DNA of 64,000 bases from Brevibacterium permense. Its GTDB lineage: Bacteria; Actinomycetota; Actinomycetes; Actinomycetales; Brevibacteriaceae. Location of the stretch: assembly GCF_025506275.1 (NCBI RefSeq), contig NZ_QYCP01000084.1:1-64000 (forward strand), read 5' to 3'. Below are positions 19,121 to 28,561 of the stretch, one piece after another. Position numbers and translations under genes: made by a program. The number at the start of each line of letters is the position of its first letter. Position 1 is the stretch's first letter. The notes below the pieces were generated by a model. The model was given only the letters and a program-made list of their open reading frames with translations, was not told where the DNA came from and ran no database searches.

Positions 19121-20599
19121 ATGTCAGTTCCGTCCCACAATGGCAGAGTCACGAAGTTCTGGCTCATCACCTGTGCTCTCATCGCTGCCGAAGTGGTCGC
19201 GATTCTTGAGACCACCATGTCCATTCAGCTCGTCTACGCACCGGAGGGATTCTTCGACGTCCCGTTGTCCACGCTCACCTGGATCGTGACCGCCTATACG
19301 CTGGCCGCCGCGATCTTCGCAGGCATCGGAGCGCGCCTCGGTGATCAGTACGGTCGCCGCAAGATCCTCATCGGCGCTCTGGCTCTGGGTGCCGTCGGAT
19401 CGCTGCTGTCGGCAGTCGCTCCCGTGTTCTGGGTGCTCGTCGTCGGGCGCGTCTTCCAGGGCGTCACCGGATGCGTTCTGCCGCTCGCAATGGGCATCAT
19501 CTCCGCCCGCTATCCGAAAGATCGCACCGGGACCGCGGTGACCCTGGTGTCATCTTCGGCGATCATCGCCGGAGCGTTCGGGATTCTCATCGCCGGTGCG
19601 CTGATCTCGGTCTTCTCATGGCATTCGATCTACGTCGTGACGACCGTGTCGGCTCTGGCCGTGGCGGCATTCGTCGCGGCAGTCGTGCCGCGCGACCGAG
19701 TGTCGGATCTGGCAGAGACGCGTCGCATCGACGTCCTCGGCGCTGTCCTCTTCGGTCTCGGGATCGGTTCTGCCCTCTATGCCGTCACGGCTTCCGCCGA
19801 CCGCGGGTGGGCCGACTGGCAGGTGCTCGGGTTCGGCCTGGCCGGTCTCATCGTGCTGGCGATTTTCGTTCGTCACGAGTCCACGATCGCCCACCCGCTG
19901 TTCGAGATCCGCCTCCTGCGCGATTCGAAGGTGCGTGCTGCGATGATCCTCTCCGTCGTCCTCGGGTTCGGGCCGCTGGGGATGTTCACCGTACTCTCGG
20001 CGACGATCTCGCGGCAGCCGAGTGCTGTCGACGGGACCAGCATCGGCGTGGGCATAGGGCTGAGCCCCATGTCCTTCGGGCTCTGGACCGCGGCATTCTC
20101 GGGGGTGGCATTCCTCCTCGCCGGGGCCATCGGCAGGATGACCACGAATTACGGGGCGAGGACGACACTGGTCACGGGCTCCGGGCTCGCCATCATCGGC
20201 GTCCTGCTCATTGCGGTCTTCCCGTCGAACACACTCGTCGTCCTCACCGCGATCCTCGTGTTCACCGTCGGCAGCTCGTGCCTGTTCTCGGGCATTCCCG
20301 CGATGATCGTCGAGACCGTCGACGTCTCGGTGGTCAGCATCGCCGCAGCCATGGCGCAGGTTATCCGAAACACCTTCCAGTCCGTGGGCACCTCGGTCCT
20401 CGGTGTCGTCATGTCCATCGGCGCCATCGCGATCGCCGGGCAGGGCTTCGTGTCGAACCCGGGCCTCTGGGCAGCGGCGCTGGTCATCGCCGGCGCCTCG
20501 GTGCTCTCGGCGGCATTGTCACTGGCCGTGGGAAGCCGCAGCCGTCCGCGGCCGGTACTGGAGAAGTATGCGACGCAGAAGCAGAGCCTCGACCGCTGA
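19121..20599 (+). CDS. MFS permease, DHA2 (14-TM, EmrB/QacA-like) type
   Basis: Proton-coupled major facilitator of 492 aa with about 14 TM helices. Motif A is GARLGDQYGRRK in loop 2-3, and motif C-like residues follow in TM5 (AIIAGAFGILIAGALI). DHA2 members usually export drugs or lipophilic compounds, though some import. ATG 19121 has GAAAGGG upstream; the frame extends to 19007 but that stretch covers the operator island and is not used. Two KstR-like palindromes lie about 105 bp upstream, placing the gene in the side-chain catabolism regulon, so transport of the substrate or a lipophilic intermediate is a reasonable inference. Confidence 0.85.
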   Translation: MSVPSHNGRVTKFWLITCALIAAEVVAILETTMSIQLVYAPEGFFDVPLSTLTWIVTAYTLAAAIFAGIGARLGDQYGRRKILIGALALGAVGSLLSAVAPVFWVLVVGRVFQGVTGCVLPLAMGIISARYPKDRTGTAVTLVSSSAIIAGAFGILIAGALISVFSWHSIYVVTTVSALAVAAFVAAVVPRDRVSDLAETRRIDVLGAVLFGLGIGSALYAVTASADRGWADWQVLGFGLAGLIVLAIFVRHESTIAHPLFEIRLLRDSKVRAAMILSVVLGFGPLGMFTVLSATISRQPSAVDGTSIGVGIGLSPMSFGLWTAAFSGVAFLLAGAIGRMTTNYGARTTLVTGSGLAIIGVLLIAVFPSNTLVVLTAILVFTVGSSCLFSGIPAMIVETVDVSVVSIAAAMAQVIRNTFQSVGTSVLGVVMSIGAIAIAGQGFVSNPGLWAAALVIAGASVLSAALSLAVGSRSRPRPVLEKYATQKQSLDR

Positions 20600-20662
20600 G
20601 CGAGTCAGTCACGCTGCGGGCCCGGAGCGAATCGCTTCGGGCCCGCAGCGTGACTGACTCGC
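20600..20662. terminator. Very long bidirectional terminator hairpin
   Basis: Immediately after the MFS stop, a 31-nt arm (20600-20630) pairs with 20632-20662 with a single mismatch, leaving almost no loop. The stem includes GCTGCGGGCCCG. It sits between convergent genes (MFS plus, SDR minus) and should stop transcription from both sides. Arms this long are unusual. Confidence 0.85.
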
Positions 20663-20696
20663 GGCGCACCTGCGTGCGCGCATCAGCACGTTCGCC

Positions 20697-21440
20697 TCAG
20701 TACAGCTTGCGGATCCCGCCGTCGGCCATGAGCGTCTGGCCGGTCATGTACTGCGCGTCCGAAGACAGGAGGAAGGCGACGACCGGCGCGACATCGGTCT
20801 CCGGATCTCCGAAGCGAGCCAGCGGGATCGTCGCCACGGTCTGCTCGTACTGCTCGGGCTGCTCCTCGCTCCACGCCTGAACTCCAGGAGTCAGCGCCAA
20901 TGGGGAGACGATGTTGACGCGGATCCCTTCCGGAGCCCACTCATTGGCGAGGACACGACTGACCCCGCGGATCGCCTCCTTGGCCGCAGCATACGAGGCT
21001 TGGCCCACCTGCCCGCTCATCGCGGCTCCGGAGCCGAAATTCACCACTGAACCCTTGGTCTTGGCAAGCTCGTCATGGGCCGCCCGCATGAAGTTCAGCG
21101 TGGCCTGGAACCCGGTGGAGAACGACAGGGCCCAATCCGATTCCTCAAGTTCGAGGAACGGCTTCTGGCGTGAGGCATGAGCATTGTTGACCAGCCCGTT
21201 GAGACCACCGAAAGCGCTAACGGCCTCGGCAACGGTGGCCGTGGCGACCTGTGCGGCGGAGACATCGCCCTGGACGAATCGGACCCTGTCGCCGAACTCC
21301 TCGACGACGCGGTTGCCTGCCTCAGCATTGATGTCCACTGCCACGACCTGTCCGCCTTCGGCGATCAGGCGGCGCGTGATGCCCAACCCGATGCCCGACG
21401 CGCCGCCGGTGACGATGAATGCTTGGTTTTCCAGTTTCAT
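20697..21440 (-). CDS. SDR oxidoreductase, candidate hydroxysteroid-type dehydrogenase
   Basis: Classical SDR of 247 aa. The cofactor loop TGGASGIGLG has Asp after the second strand (VVAVDINAEAG), which indicates NAD(H) preference. NNAH replaces the usual NNAG near residue 86, an active-site Ser lies in NFGSGAAMSG, and the catalytic YAAAK is near 155; the C terminus GQTLMADGG is typical. GAGAGG precedes ATG 21440. It is divergent from the thiolase gene across a region with a KstR-like palindrome at 21569-21584, so the two are probably co-regulated. Oxidation of a ring or side-chain hydroxyl is inferred from context only. Confidence 0.85.
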   Translation of the reverse strand: MKLENQAFIVTGGASGIGLGITRRLIAEGGQVVAVDINAEAGNRVVEEFGDRVRFVQGDVSAAQVATATVAEAVSAFGGLNGLVNNAHASRQKPFLELEESDWALSFSTGFQATLNFMRAAHDELAKTKGSVVNFGSGAAMSGQVGQASYAAAKEAIRGVSRVLANEWAPEGIRVNIVSPLALTPGVQAWSEEQPEQYEQTVATIPLARFGDPETDVAPVVAFLLSSDAQYMTGQTLMADGGIRKLY

Positions 21441-21568
21441 TTTCAGCCTCTCTGTTCGGGCCCGTTCGGCTCTTACCCGTGTGTCTGGTCTATCAGGCGA
21501 TCACGCAAGAGCACCTAACCTCAGACTGTCAACATTCCAACAGCATCCTGAGCTGACCTTGACGTGGT

Positions 21569-21584
21569 GTAGAATGAATTCTAG
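21569..21584. promoter_or_regulatory. KstR-like palindrome between SDR and thiolase genes
   Basis: GTAGAATGAATTCTAG matches T-NN-AAT-NN-ATT-NN-A with a nearly perfect 7-2-7 symmetry. It lies 43 bp upstream of the thiolase ATG and about 130 bp upstream of the divergent SDR start, suited to repress both. Confidence 0.72.
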
Positions 21585-21602
21585 TTTAGTTGATGACTCT
21601 AG

Positions 21603-22787
<1,185 letters not shown>

Positions 22788-22937
22788 GACATCGACCGAG
22801 CGCATCCGGGGCGCGCAGGATGCGCTGTGGACGGTCAACTCCGCAGACACGCGCAACTCCGCAGGCAGACATCGCTGCAGCAGCGAGCGAGGCAGTGAGG
22901 CAGCGAAGCGAAGCAGCCGGGGCCAGGAAGCGACGCG

Positions 22938-22964
22938 GGGCGGGCAGTGGATCACTGCCCGCCC
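22938..22964. terminator. Bidirectional terminator between thiolase and MaoC genes
   Basis: A perfect 12-bp stem, GGGCGGGCAGTG with its complement at 22953-22964, has a 3-nt loop. It is located between two convergent genes and should end both transcripts. The preceding 140 bp hold no evident gene. Confidence 0.8.
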
Positions 22965-22982
22965 TGCCTTCGTCTGTGCACT

Positions 22983-23921
22983 TCAGCGCAGGGCGAGAAC
23001 TCCCTCGTCGAGCACCGTCTGTCCGCTGCCATCCACGCATGCCCGATACGCGCGCTGCCGAGAGCCCGTCTCCCAGACGTCGAGGATCAGCACGTCACCG
23101 GGCGTGACCATCCCACTGAAGCGCGCGCTGACCTCGGTGACGAGTTCGGGGCGGCCGTCGGCAGCGAGGTCCGTCAGCGCCTTGGCGACGATTCCGTAAG
23201 TCGCAAGACCGTGGAGAATCGGACTGGGAAGGCCGGCGGAGCGCGCGAACTCCGGGTCGATGTGCAAGGGGTTCAGATCACCGTTGAGACGGTAGAGGAG
23301 AGCCTGATCCGGGCGTGTGGCGATTCGCACGCTGGAATCGGGAGCGCGTTCTGGAACCGGCTGTGACGCGGGCGCCGGCTCTCCGCCGAATCCCCCTTCG
23401 CCGCGCACATAGATCTGCGAGTGCTCGGTCCACAGCGACCCGTCGGCGTCGGTGGCAGTCGTCTCGAGGACGATGAGTGCAGCCTTGCCGAGGTCGTGCA
23501 CCCGAGCGACGGAGCGTCGGAGAACGGCCGTGCCGGAGGCCGGCAGGGGCCGGTGGGCGGTGAGTGACTGTCCTGCGTGGAGGACGGCGCGCAGATCGAC
23601 GTCGATGCCGGGCAGCCGCATCCGGGTCGGGTCGGCAGCTGCGGCGTCTGCTTTCGCGTCGTCGCAACCTTCCGCATCGGAAGGTGAGTCCGTGATCTCT
23701 TCCGAGGTGCCCGGCGCCGCAGTCGAGGGCCCTTTGCCCGCAACCAGGCCGAACGTCGGCAGCACCTCCAGATCGCGCTCGAAGGTCAGTGTCAGCTCCG
23801 GAACGTCGGCCTGCGAACCAGCACCGAGGCTGAGGTGGTAGAGCAGGACATCGGTCGTCGTCCAGGAGATCTCACTGATCTGGGGATCCGCGGCAAGCGC
23901 GGTGTCGATGTCGATGGGCAC
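22983..23921 (-). CDS. MaoC/hydratase 2-type enoyl-CoA hydratase, ChsH3-like
   Basis: Double-hotdog enoyl-CoA hydratase of 312 aa. The C-terminal hotdog carries the hydratase 2 signature LNPLHIDPEFARSAGLPSPILHG, with catalytic Asp/His in the N-x-x-H-x-D type motif near 220-245; the N-terminal hotdog is diverged. This architecture matches hydratase 2 enzymes such as the hydratase part of 17beta-HSD4 and mycobacterial ChsH3. The start is GTG 23921 with GAAAGGA 7 nt upstream; the frame continues upstream without a better signal. It lies 97 bp downstream of the fused acyl-CoA dehydrogenase gene, so the two form one operon: dehydrogenation then hydration. Confidence 0.85.
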   Translation of the reverse strand: MPIDIDTALAADPQISEISWTTTDVLLYHLSLGAGSQADVPELTLTFERDLEVLPTFGLVAGKGPSTAAPGTSEEITDSPSDAEGCDDAKADAAAADPTRMRLPGIDVDLRAVLHAGQSLTAHRPLPASGTAVLRRSVARVHDLGKAALIVLETTATDADGSLWTEHSQIYVRGEGGFGGEPAPASQPVPERAPDSSVRIATRPDQALLYRLNGDLNPLHIDPEFARSAGLPSPILHGLATYGIVAKALTDLAADGRPELVTEVSARFSGMVTPGDVLILDVWETGSRQRAYRACVDGSGQTVLDEGVLALR

Positions 23922-24018
23922 AGGTAGTCCTTTCGTCGTGCATGCCGCCTCGAGTGGCGGCAGGAGAGGGATAGGGCCCTTTCGGGCGATCAAGATGGGG
24001 GCGAACGTGGTCTCAGTC

Positions 24019-26208
24019 TCAGCTGCGGGGGAGCCCGAGGATGCGTTCGGCCACGATGTTGAGCTGAATGTCGGTGGTGCCGCCCGCGATCGTCAGCGAC
24101 CTCGTACTGAGGAACATGTAGGTGGGCACTGTGCTGCGGGTGGCGACATCCTCGGCTCGGGCCATGTCGATGCCGTCGATGCCGTCCGTCCCCGACCATT
24201 CGACCACGGCTTCCCACGTGTCCTGGATATTGCGGGTGGACACGAGCTTGGCCAGGGAAGACTCCGCAGAATCCGTCTCGTTCTCCATCGCCTTGAGCAT
24301 CGACCTGACCCCCATGAGCGAGCCCGACAGCGACACGGAGAGCAGATCGCCGACCATCCGCAGCCTCAGCGGGTCGTCCGCCGCCTGTCCGCGCAACAGC
24401 GATACGAGCGCCTCGTCCCCGCCGCCGAACATCGAATGCCCGGTCATCGCCACACGCTCGTTGGCCAGAGTGCCCACGGCCACCTTCCAACCATCGGTCG
24501 GTGCCCCGACCATGAGCTCCTCGGGGATGAACACCTCATCGAGGAACACTTCGTTGAACAGCGCCTCCCCGGTCAGCTCGCGCAGGGGGCGCACAGTGAT
24601 TCCGGGCGTGGTCATATCGAGCAGGAAGTATCCGATTCCGCGGTGCTTGCGTGCCGTGGGGTCCGTGCGCGCCAGAAGAATCCCCCAGTCTGACTCACGC
24701 GCACCTGAGGTCCACACTTTCTGTCCGTTGATCACCCAGCCGCCGTCGACCTTCCTGGCCGAGGTGGTCAGCCCGGCCAGATCGGACCCTGCACCGGGTT
24801 CGCTGAAGAGCTGGCACCAGCGGATGTCGCCACGCAGTGAGGGTGCGATGAACCTTTCTTTCTGCTCCGCAGTGCCGTGTGCGATGAGGCTGGGCACGAC
24901 CCAGTTGCCGATGACCATGTCATGGGGAGTGAGGCCCCGGGCGGAGAGCTCTTCGTCGATGATGAGCTGGGTGAGAGCGTCGGCGCCTCGACCCCAGGGA
25001 CGGGGCAGCGCCGGTGAGGTGTATCCCAAGTCCGCCAGACTCACTGCGGCCTCGGAGCCGCCGGGGATCGCGTCGAGTTCGTCTCCGATCTCCTGACGGA
25101 CCGTTTCGGACCCCTCCGGGTAAGTCAGCGCGGGGCCGCGACGCGCACCATTCTGCGCGGCCCGCGCGACATCCATTCGCCAGCGGTCCCCAGGGCCGAG
25201 CAGGACTCTACTGGACTGAGCTCGACGCAGAGCAAAACCGGCCATGTGCTCCCAAGTGAAACCGATTCCACCCAACGTGTTGACGAGGTCCTTGGCTGTG
25301 CCGAGAACGAGGTCGACCCCCGTTCCGGCAGCCGCTGAGATGACCAGACGGCGTTCCTCTGTGCTGACGTCCGAATCGAGGCAGCGTGCGGCGTCCCAGG
25401 CCAGAGCGCGCACCTGTGCTGCCGCGACGTGCATGCCCGCGATCCGGTGCTTGACAGCTTGGAAGCTGCCGATCACGGCCCCGAACTGTTCGCGGACTCG
25501 GGCGTACTCGACAGCGGTGTCGGTGCACCATTGGGCGATGCCCGAACCCTCCGCGGCGAAGGCCGCCGCAGCGATGAGGCTGGGCAGCTCTGGATCGATG
25601 TCGAGGATCTCCACAGGTGCAGCCTGCTCAATGCGCAGCCGTGCCAACGGCCGGGTGACGTCGTGAGACGGGCAGGGGAGGACCTGGGCCGCCGAGGTGC
25701 GCAGCAGCACCCACCTGCGAACCTCGCCGTCGCTGACAGGCAGGACGACGTGCTCGGCCGTGGCGGCCGAAGGGATCGGTGCGCTCGTTCCGCTGACCGT
25801 GACAGTCGTGGGGTCGAAGAGCAGCTCACCGGGGTCGAGCCCGATTGCTCCCAGTGCGGTGCAGTGCCCTTCGGCGGCATCTTCGGCAGGCGAGACGGAG
25901 CCCGCATGTCTCAGCACGGCCGAGGTGATCATCGCCGGCAGTGCCGGGCCGGGCACCAGTCCGCGGCCCATCGCCTCGGCCGCGGTGGCCAGGCCCATGA
26001 AACCGACGCCTGCGCCGCCCTGCTGCTCGTCGAGGTGCAGATCGAGCACGCCGATGCCTACGAGATCGGAGAAGAATTCGGGGAGTCCCGGATCTTCGGC
26101 GTCGATGTACGCGTGGATTTGGTCGGGGGAGACGCGGTCTGTGCAGAAGTCGTCGAGAACCTCTGCCAGTTCGGTCAGTTCGTCGCCGATGGCGATCGAT
26201 TCCTTCAT
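24019..26208 (-). CDS. Fused two-domain acyl-CoA dehydrogenase, FadE34/ChsE3-like
   Basis: Polypeptide of 729 aa containing two acyl-CoA dehydrogenase units in tandem. The N-terminal unit (about 1-350) is diverged: GGAGVGFMGLATAAEAMGRG is recognisable and an EQFGAVIGSFQAVKH element remains. The C-terminal unit (about 355-729) has canonical motifs: LFSEPGAGSDLAGL, GQKVWTSGA, KHRGIGYFLLDM and a final AGGTTDIQLNIVAERIL. Fused enzymes of this size include mycobacterial FadE34 (ChsE3), which desaturates the C5 steroid side chain. ATG 26208 is the natural N terminus; upstream extension reaches through the operator region and is rejected. It is divergent from the hsd4A-like SDR gene across a KstR-like palindrome. 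Confidence 0.85.
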   Translation of the reverse strand: MKESIAIGDELTELAEVLDDFCTDRVSPDQIHAYIDAEDPGLPEFFSDLVGIGVLDLHLDEQQGGAGVGFMGLATAAEAMGRGLVPGPALPAMITSAVLRHAGSVSPAEDAAEGHCTALGAIGLDPGELLFDPTTVTVSGTSAPIPSAATAEHVVLPVSDGEVRRWVLLRTSAAQVLPCPSHDVTRPLARLRIEQAAPVEILDIDPELPSLIAAAAFAAEGSGIAQWCTDTAVEYARVREQFGAVIGSFQAVKHRIAGMHVAAAQVRALAWDAARCLDSDVSTEERRLVISAAAGTGVDLVLGTAKDLVNTLGGIGFTWEHMAGFALRRAQSSRVLLGPGDRWRMDVARAAQNGARRGPALTYPEGSETVRQEIGDELDAIPGGSEAAVSLADLGYTSPALPRPWGRGADALTQLIIDEELSARGLTPHDMVIGNWVVPSLIAHGTAEQKERFIAPSLRGDIRWCQLFSEPGAGSDLAGLTTSARKVDGGWVINGQKVWTSGARESDWGILLARTDPTARKHRGIGYFLLDMTTPGITVRPLRELTGEALFNEVFLDEVFIPEELMVGAPTDGWKVAVGTLANERVAMTGHSMFGGGDEALVSLLRGQAADDPLRLRMVGDLLSVSLSGSLMGVRSMLKAMENETDSAESSLAKLVSTRNIQDTWEAVVEWSGTDGIDGIDMARAEDVATRSTVPTYMFLSTRSLTIAGGTTDIQLNIVAERILGLPRS

Positions 26209-26248
26209 GGTGCTCCGATCGAGTAGCCGAATTGCTTGCAATCCAAAA

Positions 26249-26264
26249 CTAGAATCAATTATAG
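26249..26264. promoter_or_regulatory. KstR-like palindrome between the fused FadE and SDR genes
   Basis: CTAGAATCAATTATAG matches T-NN-AAT-NN-ATT-NN-A; with flanks it forms an 8-2-8 inverted repeat with one mismatch. It lies 41 bp from the minus-strand FadE start and 66 bp from the plus-strand SDR start, placed to control both. Confidence 0.75.
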
Positions 26265-26329
26265 TCTTTGGCAAGGCATACGAGAGCTTATCGCGAATCA
26301 GCCGATCGCGAACCGAAGGAGAGTCACTG

Positions 26330-27253
26330 ATGAATCCAGTCACAGATCTGAGCGGGCGGACCGCGATCGTCACAGGCGCCGGGTCCGGCCTCGGTCGGGC
26401 AGAGGCCCTGCGCCTGGCCGAGCTCGGAGCCGATATCGTCGTCAATGACCTCGGCGAAGGCGCGACCGCTGTCGCCGACGAGGTTCGCGCATTGGGGTCC
26501 GGAGCGCTGGCGGTCGAATCCGATATCAGCGAGTGGAAGACCGGCGGTGAACTCGTCGAAGCCGCCGTCGACACGTTCGGAGGGCTCGACATCGTCGTCA
26601 ACAACGCGGGAATCGTGCGCGACACGATGATCTTCAACCTCACCGAGGACAAGTGGGACAAGGTCATCGACGTCCACCTCAAGGGCCACGCCGCGCTCTG
26701 TCACGCCGCCGGTGTGCACTTCAGAGCCGCCAGCAAGGCAGCCGGTGGGCCGGTGTTCGGGCGCATCGTCAACACTGCTTCCGAAGCCGCACTCATGGGA
26801 GCTGCCGGCCAGCCGAACTACTCGGCTGCCAAAGCCGGGATCATCGGTCTCACGCTGTCGACTGCGCAGGGCCTCGGCCGCTATGGGGTCACAGCCAATG
26901 CGATCATGCCGCGGGCCAGGACCGGGATGACCGAAGCGGTCTTCGCGGCCGATTCCGACTCTCAGCGACTCGACATCCTCGCGCCCGAGAGGGTGGCGCG
27001 GCTCGTCGGCTACCTCTCGGGCCCGGCGGCGGAAACCGTGAGCAGTGAGGTGTTCATCGTCTACGGAGACTTCGTCGCCCTGCTCAAGCCCGCAGAAGTC
27101 GAAGAGAAGTTCGTCGCTCGCACCGGCGTATTCGACGAATCCGAGTTGGCCGAGCAGATCGGTGCGCATTTCCGAGCGAAAGCGCCGGGCAACGGCTTCG
27201 CTGCGTACCACCTGGCCGAGCTCGACGAAACCGGGATCGAGAACATCGCCTGA
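26330..27253 (+). CDS. SDR 3-hydroxyacyl-CoA dehydrogenase, Hsd4A-like
   Basis: SDR of 307 aa resembling the dehydrogenase part of peroxisomal multifunctional enzyme 2 (17beta-HSD4). TGAGSGLGRAEA forms the cofactor loop, VVNDLG gives an Asp that favours NAD, then NNAG near 89, an active-site region NTASEAALMG and YSAAK near 164. The length beyond 250 aa and the C-terminal VFIVYGDFVALLKPA region are typical of this subfamily. It would oxidise the 3-hydroxyacyl-CoA made by the hydratase to the 3-oxoacyl-CoA for the thiolase. ATG 26330 has GAAGGAGAG upstream; the long upstream open frame is antisense to the FadE gene. Confidence 0.85.
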   Translation: MNPVTDLSGRTAIVTGAGSGLGRAEALRLAELGADIVVNDLGEGATAVADEVRALGSGALAVESDISEWKTGGELVEAAVDTFGGLDIVVNNAGIVRDTMIFNLTEDKWDKVIDVHLKGHAALCHAAGVHFRAASKAAGGPVFGRIVNTASEAALMGAAGQPNYSAAKAGIIGLTLSTAQGLGRYGVTANAIMPRARTGMTEAVFAADSDSQRLDILAPERVARLVGYLSGPAAETVSSEVFIVYGDFVALLKPAEVEEKFVARTGVFDESELAEQIGAHFRAKAPGNGFAAYHLAELDETGIENIA

Positions 27254-27261
27254 CCATTCAG

Positions 27262-27279
27262 AGGAGAATCGATTCTCCT
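27262..27279. promoter_or_regulatory. Variant KstR-like palindrome upstream of the igr-like operon
   Basis: AGGAGAATCGATTCTCCT is a perfect 18-bp palindrome whose core AGAATNNATTCT equals that of the other sites, while the outer T:A pair is G:C. It lies just after the SDR stop and 100 bp upstream of the first FadE gene. It could be an operator for the seven-gene operon; a weak terminator role is also possible given its location. Confidence 0.6.
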
Positions 27280-27379
27280 ATTCTGCGGTGCCAGAGCGGC
27301 AGCGGCGCACGATTTCGTGACCGCAACGCCCATTCGGCCGCGATGACAGATACAGCGACAGGGAAGAACGGGTGCGGAT

Positions 27380-28561
27380 ATGCACGTGAAGCTCAGTGAC
27401 GAGGATCTCCAGCTCAGACGGGAGCTGCGTGACTACTTCGACCGGCTCCTCACCGACGAGGTGCGAGCCGGGCTCCACACAGAGGGAGAAGCCGGGGGAC
27501 CGGTGCGCGATGAGGTGATGAGGCGGATCGGAGCCGACGGCTGGTTCGGCATCGGCTGGCCGGAGGAATTCGGCGGGCAGGACCGAGGTCACCGGGCCCA
27601 ATTCATCCTCTACTCCGAGGCCTACCGGGCCCAGGCTCCGTTGCCGATGGTCACCCTCACGACAGTGGCTCCGACGATCATGAGCCATGGCAGCCAGGAA
27701 CAGAAGGACTATTTCTTACCGAAGATCGCCGCCGGCGAGCTCGTCTTCTCGATCGGCTACACCGAACCCGAAGCCGGCACGGACCTGGCTTCCCTGCGCA
27801 CGGCGGCAGTGCGCGAAGGCGACGAATTCGTCATCAACGGCAGCAAGATCTTCACCTCCGGGGGACCCGGAGCCGACTGGATCTGGCTGGCGGCGCGGAC
27901 GAATCAGGAAGCGCCCAAGCACAAGGGCATCTCCCTCATCCTCGTACCGACCACGGCAGAAGGCTTCTCTGTGACTCCGATCGAGGCACTCGGCCAGGTC
28001 GAGACCTCGGCTACCTACTATGACGACGTCCGCGTGCCGGTGAGCAATGTCGTCGGCGAGATCGATGCCGGCTGGCGGATGATCACCACTCAGCTCAATC
28101 ACGAACGCGTGGGATTGGCCGCCTACTCCGGCATCTGCGACGGCATGCTTGAAGATGTCATCACCTGGGCCGCTCAGAAGACGACGCCGGCAGGTCAGCC
28201 CTATGCGGACCTTCCCTGGGTGGCCTCGGCGCTCGCCAGAGCGACTGCGCTGAACTCGGCGATGAACCTGATGAACTGGAGACTCGTCGAAGCCACCGCC
28301 ACTGAGGCCGTCGACCCGGGCCAAGCCTCGGCAGCGAAGATCTATGCGACCGAGGCGGCAATAGAGATCTATCGAATCATGCTCGAGGTCCTCGGTGAGG
28401 ACGCGCTGCACATCCACGAGGTCCCCACCGGCATCGAGGACGGCCGCCCCGCGGTGATGAACCTCGGCGCACAGATCAATACCTTCGGCGGCGGTGTGGC
28501 GGAGATCCAGCGCGAAATCGTCGCCTGGACGACACTGGGAATGAAACGAGGTGAACGATGA
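27380..28561 (+). CDS. Acyl-CoA dehydrogenase, FadE29/ChsE2-like
   Basis: FAD-dependent acyl-CoA dehydrogenase of 393 aa with well-kept motifs: GYTEPEAGTDLASLRT (FAD/substrate loop) near 130, GSKIFTSGG near 155, KHKGISLILVP near 185, and the C-terminal INTFGGGVAEIQREIVAW. In mycobacteria FadE28 and FadE29 form an alpha2beta2 enzyme that desaturates the three-carbon steroid side chain, encoded by adjacent genes. Here a second, shorter FadE overlaps this gene by 4 bp, the same arrangement. First gene of the operon behind the 27262 palindrome. The ribosome-binding site is weak (GGTGCGG). Confidence 0.87.
   Translation: MHVKLSDEDLQLRRELRDYFDRLLTDEVRAGLHTEGEAGGPVRDEVMRRIGADGWFGIGWPEEFGGQDRGHRAQFILYSEAYRAQAPLPMVTLTTVAPTIMSHGSQEQKDYFLPKIAAGELVFSIGYTEPEAGTDLASLRTAAVREGDEFVINGSKIFTSGGPGADWIWLAARTNQEAPKHKGISLILVPTTAEGFSVTPIEALGQVETSATYYDDVRVPVSNVVGEIDAGWRMITTQLNHERVGLAAYSGICDGMLEDVITWAAQKTTPAGQPYADLPWVASALARATALNSAMNLMNWRLVEATATEAVDPGQASAAKIYATEAAIEIYRIMLEVLGEDALHIHEVPTGIEDGRPAVMNLGAQINTFGGGVAEIQREIVAWTTLGMKRGER

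Noticed and set aside
22860..22935. Repetitive GCAGCGAGCGAGGCAGTGAGG tract considered as a tandem repeat or small RNA
   Set aside because: Units are irregular and no stable structure besides the following terminator is apparent.
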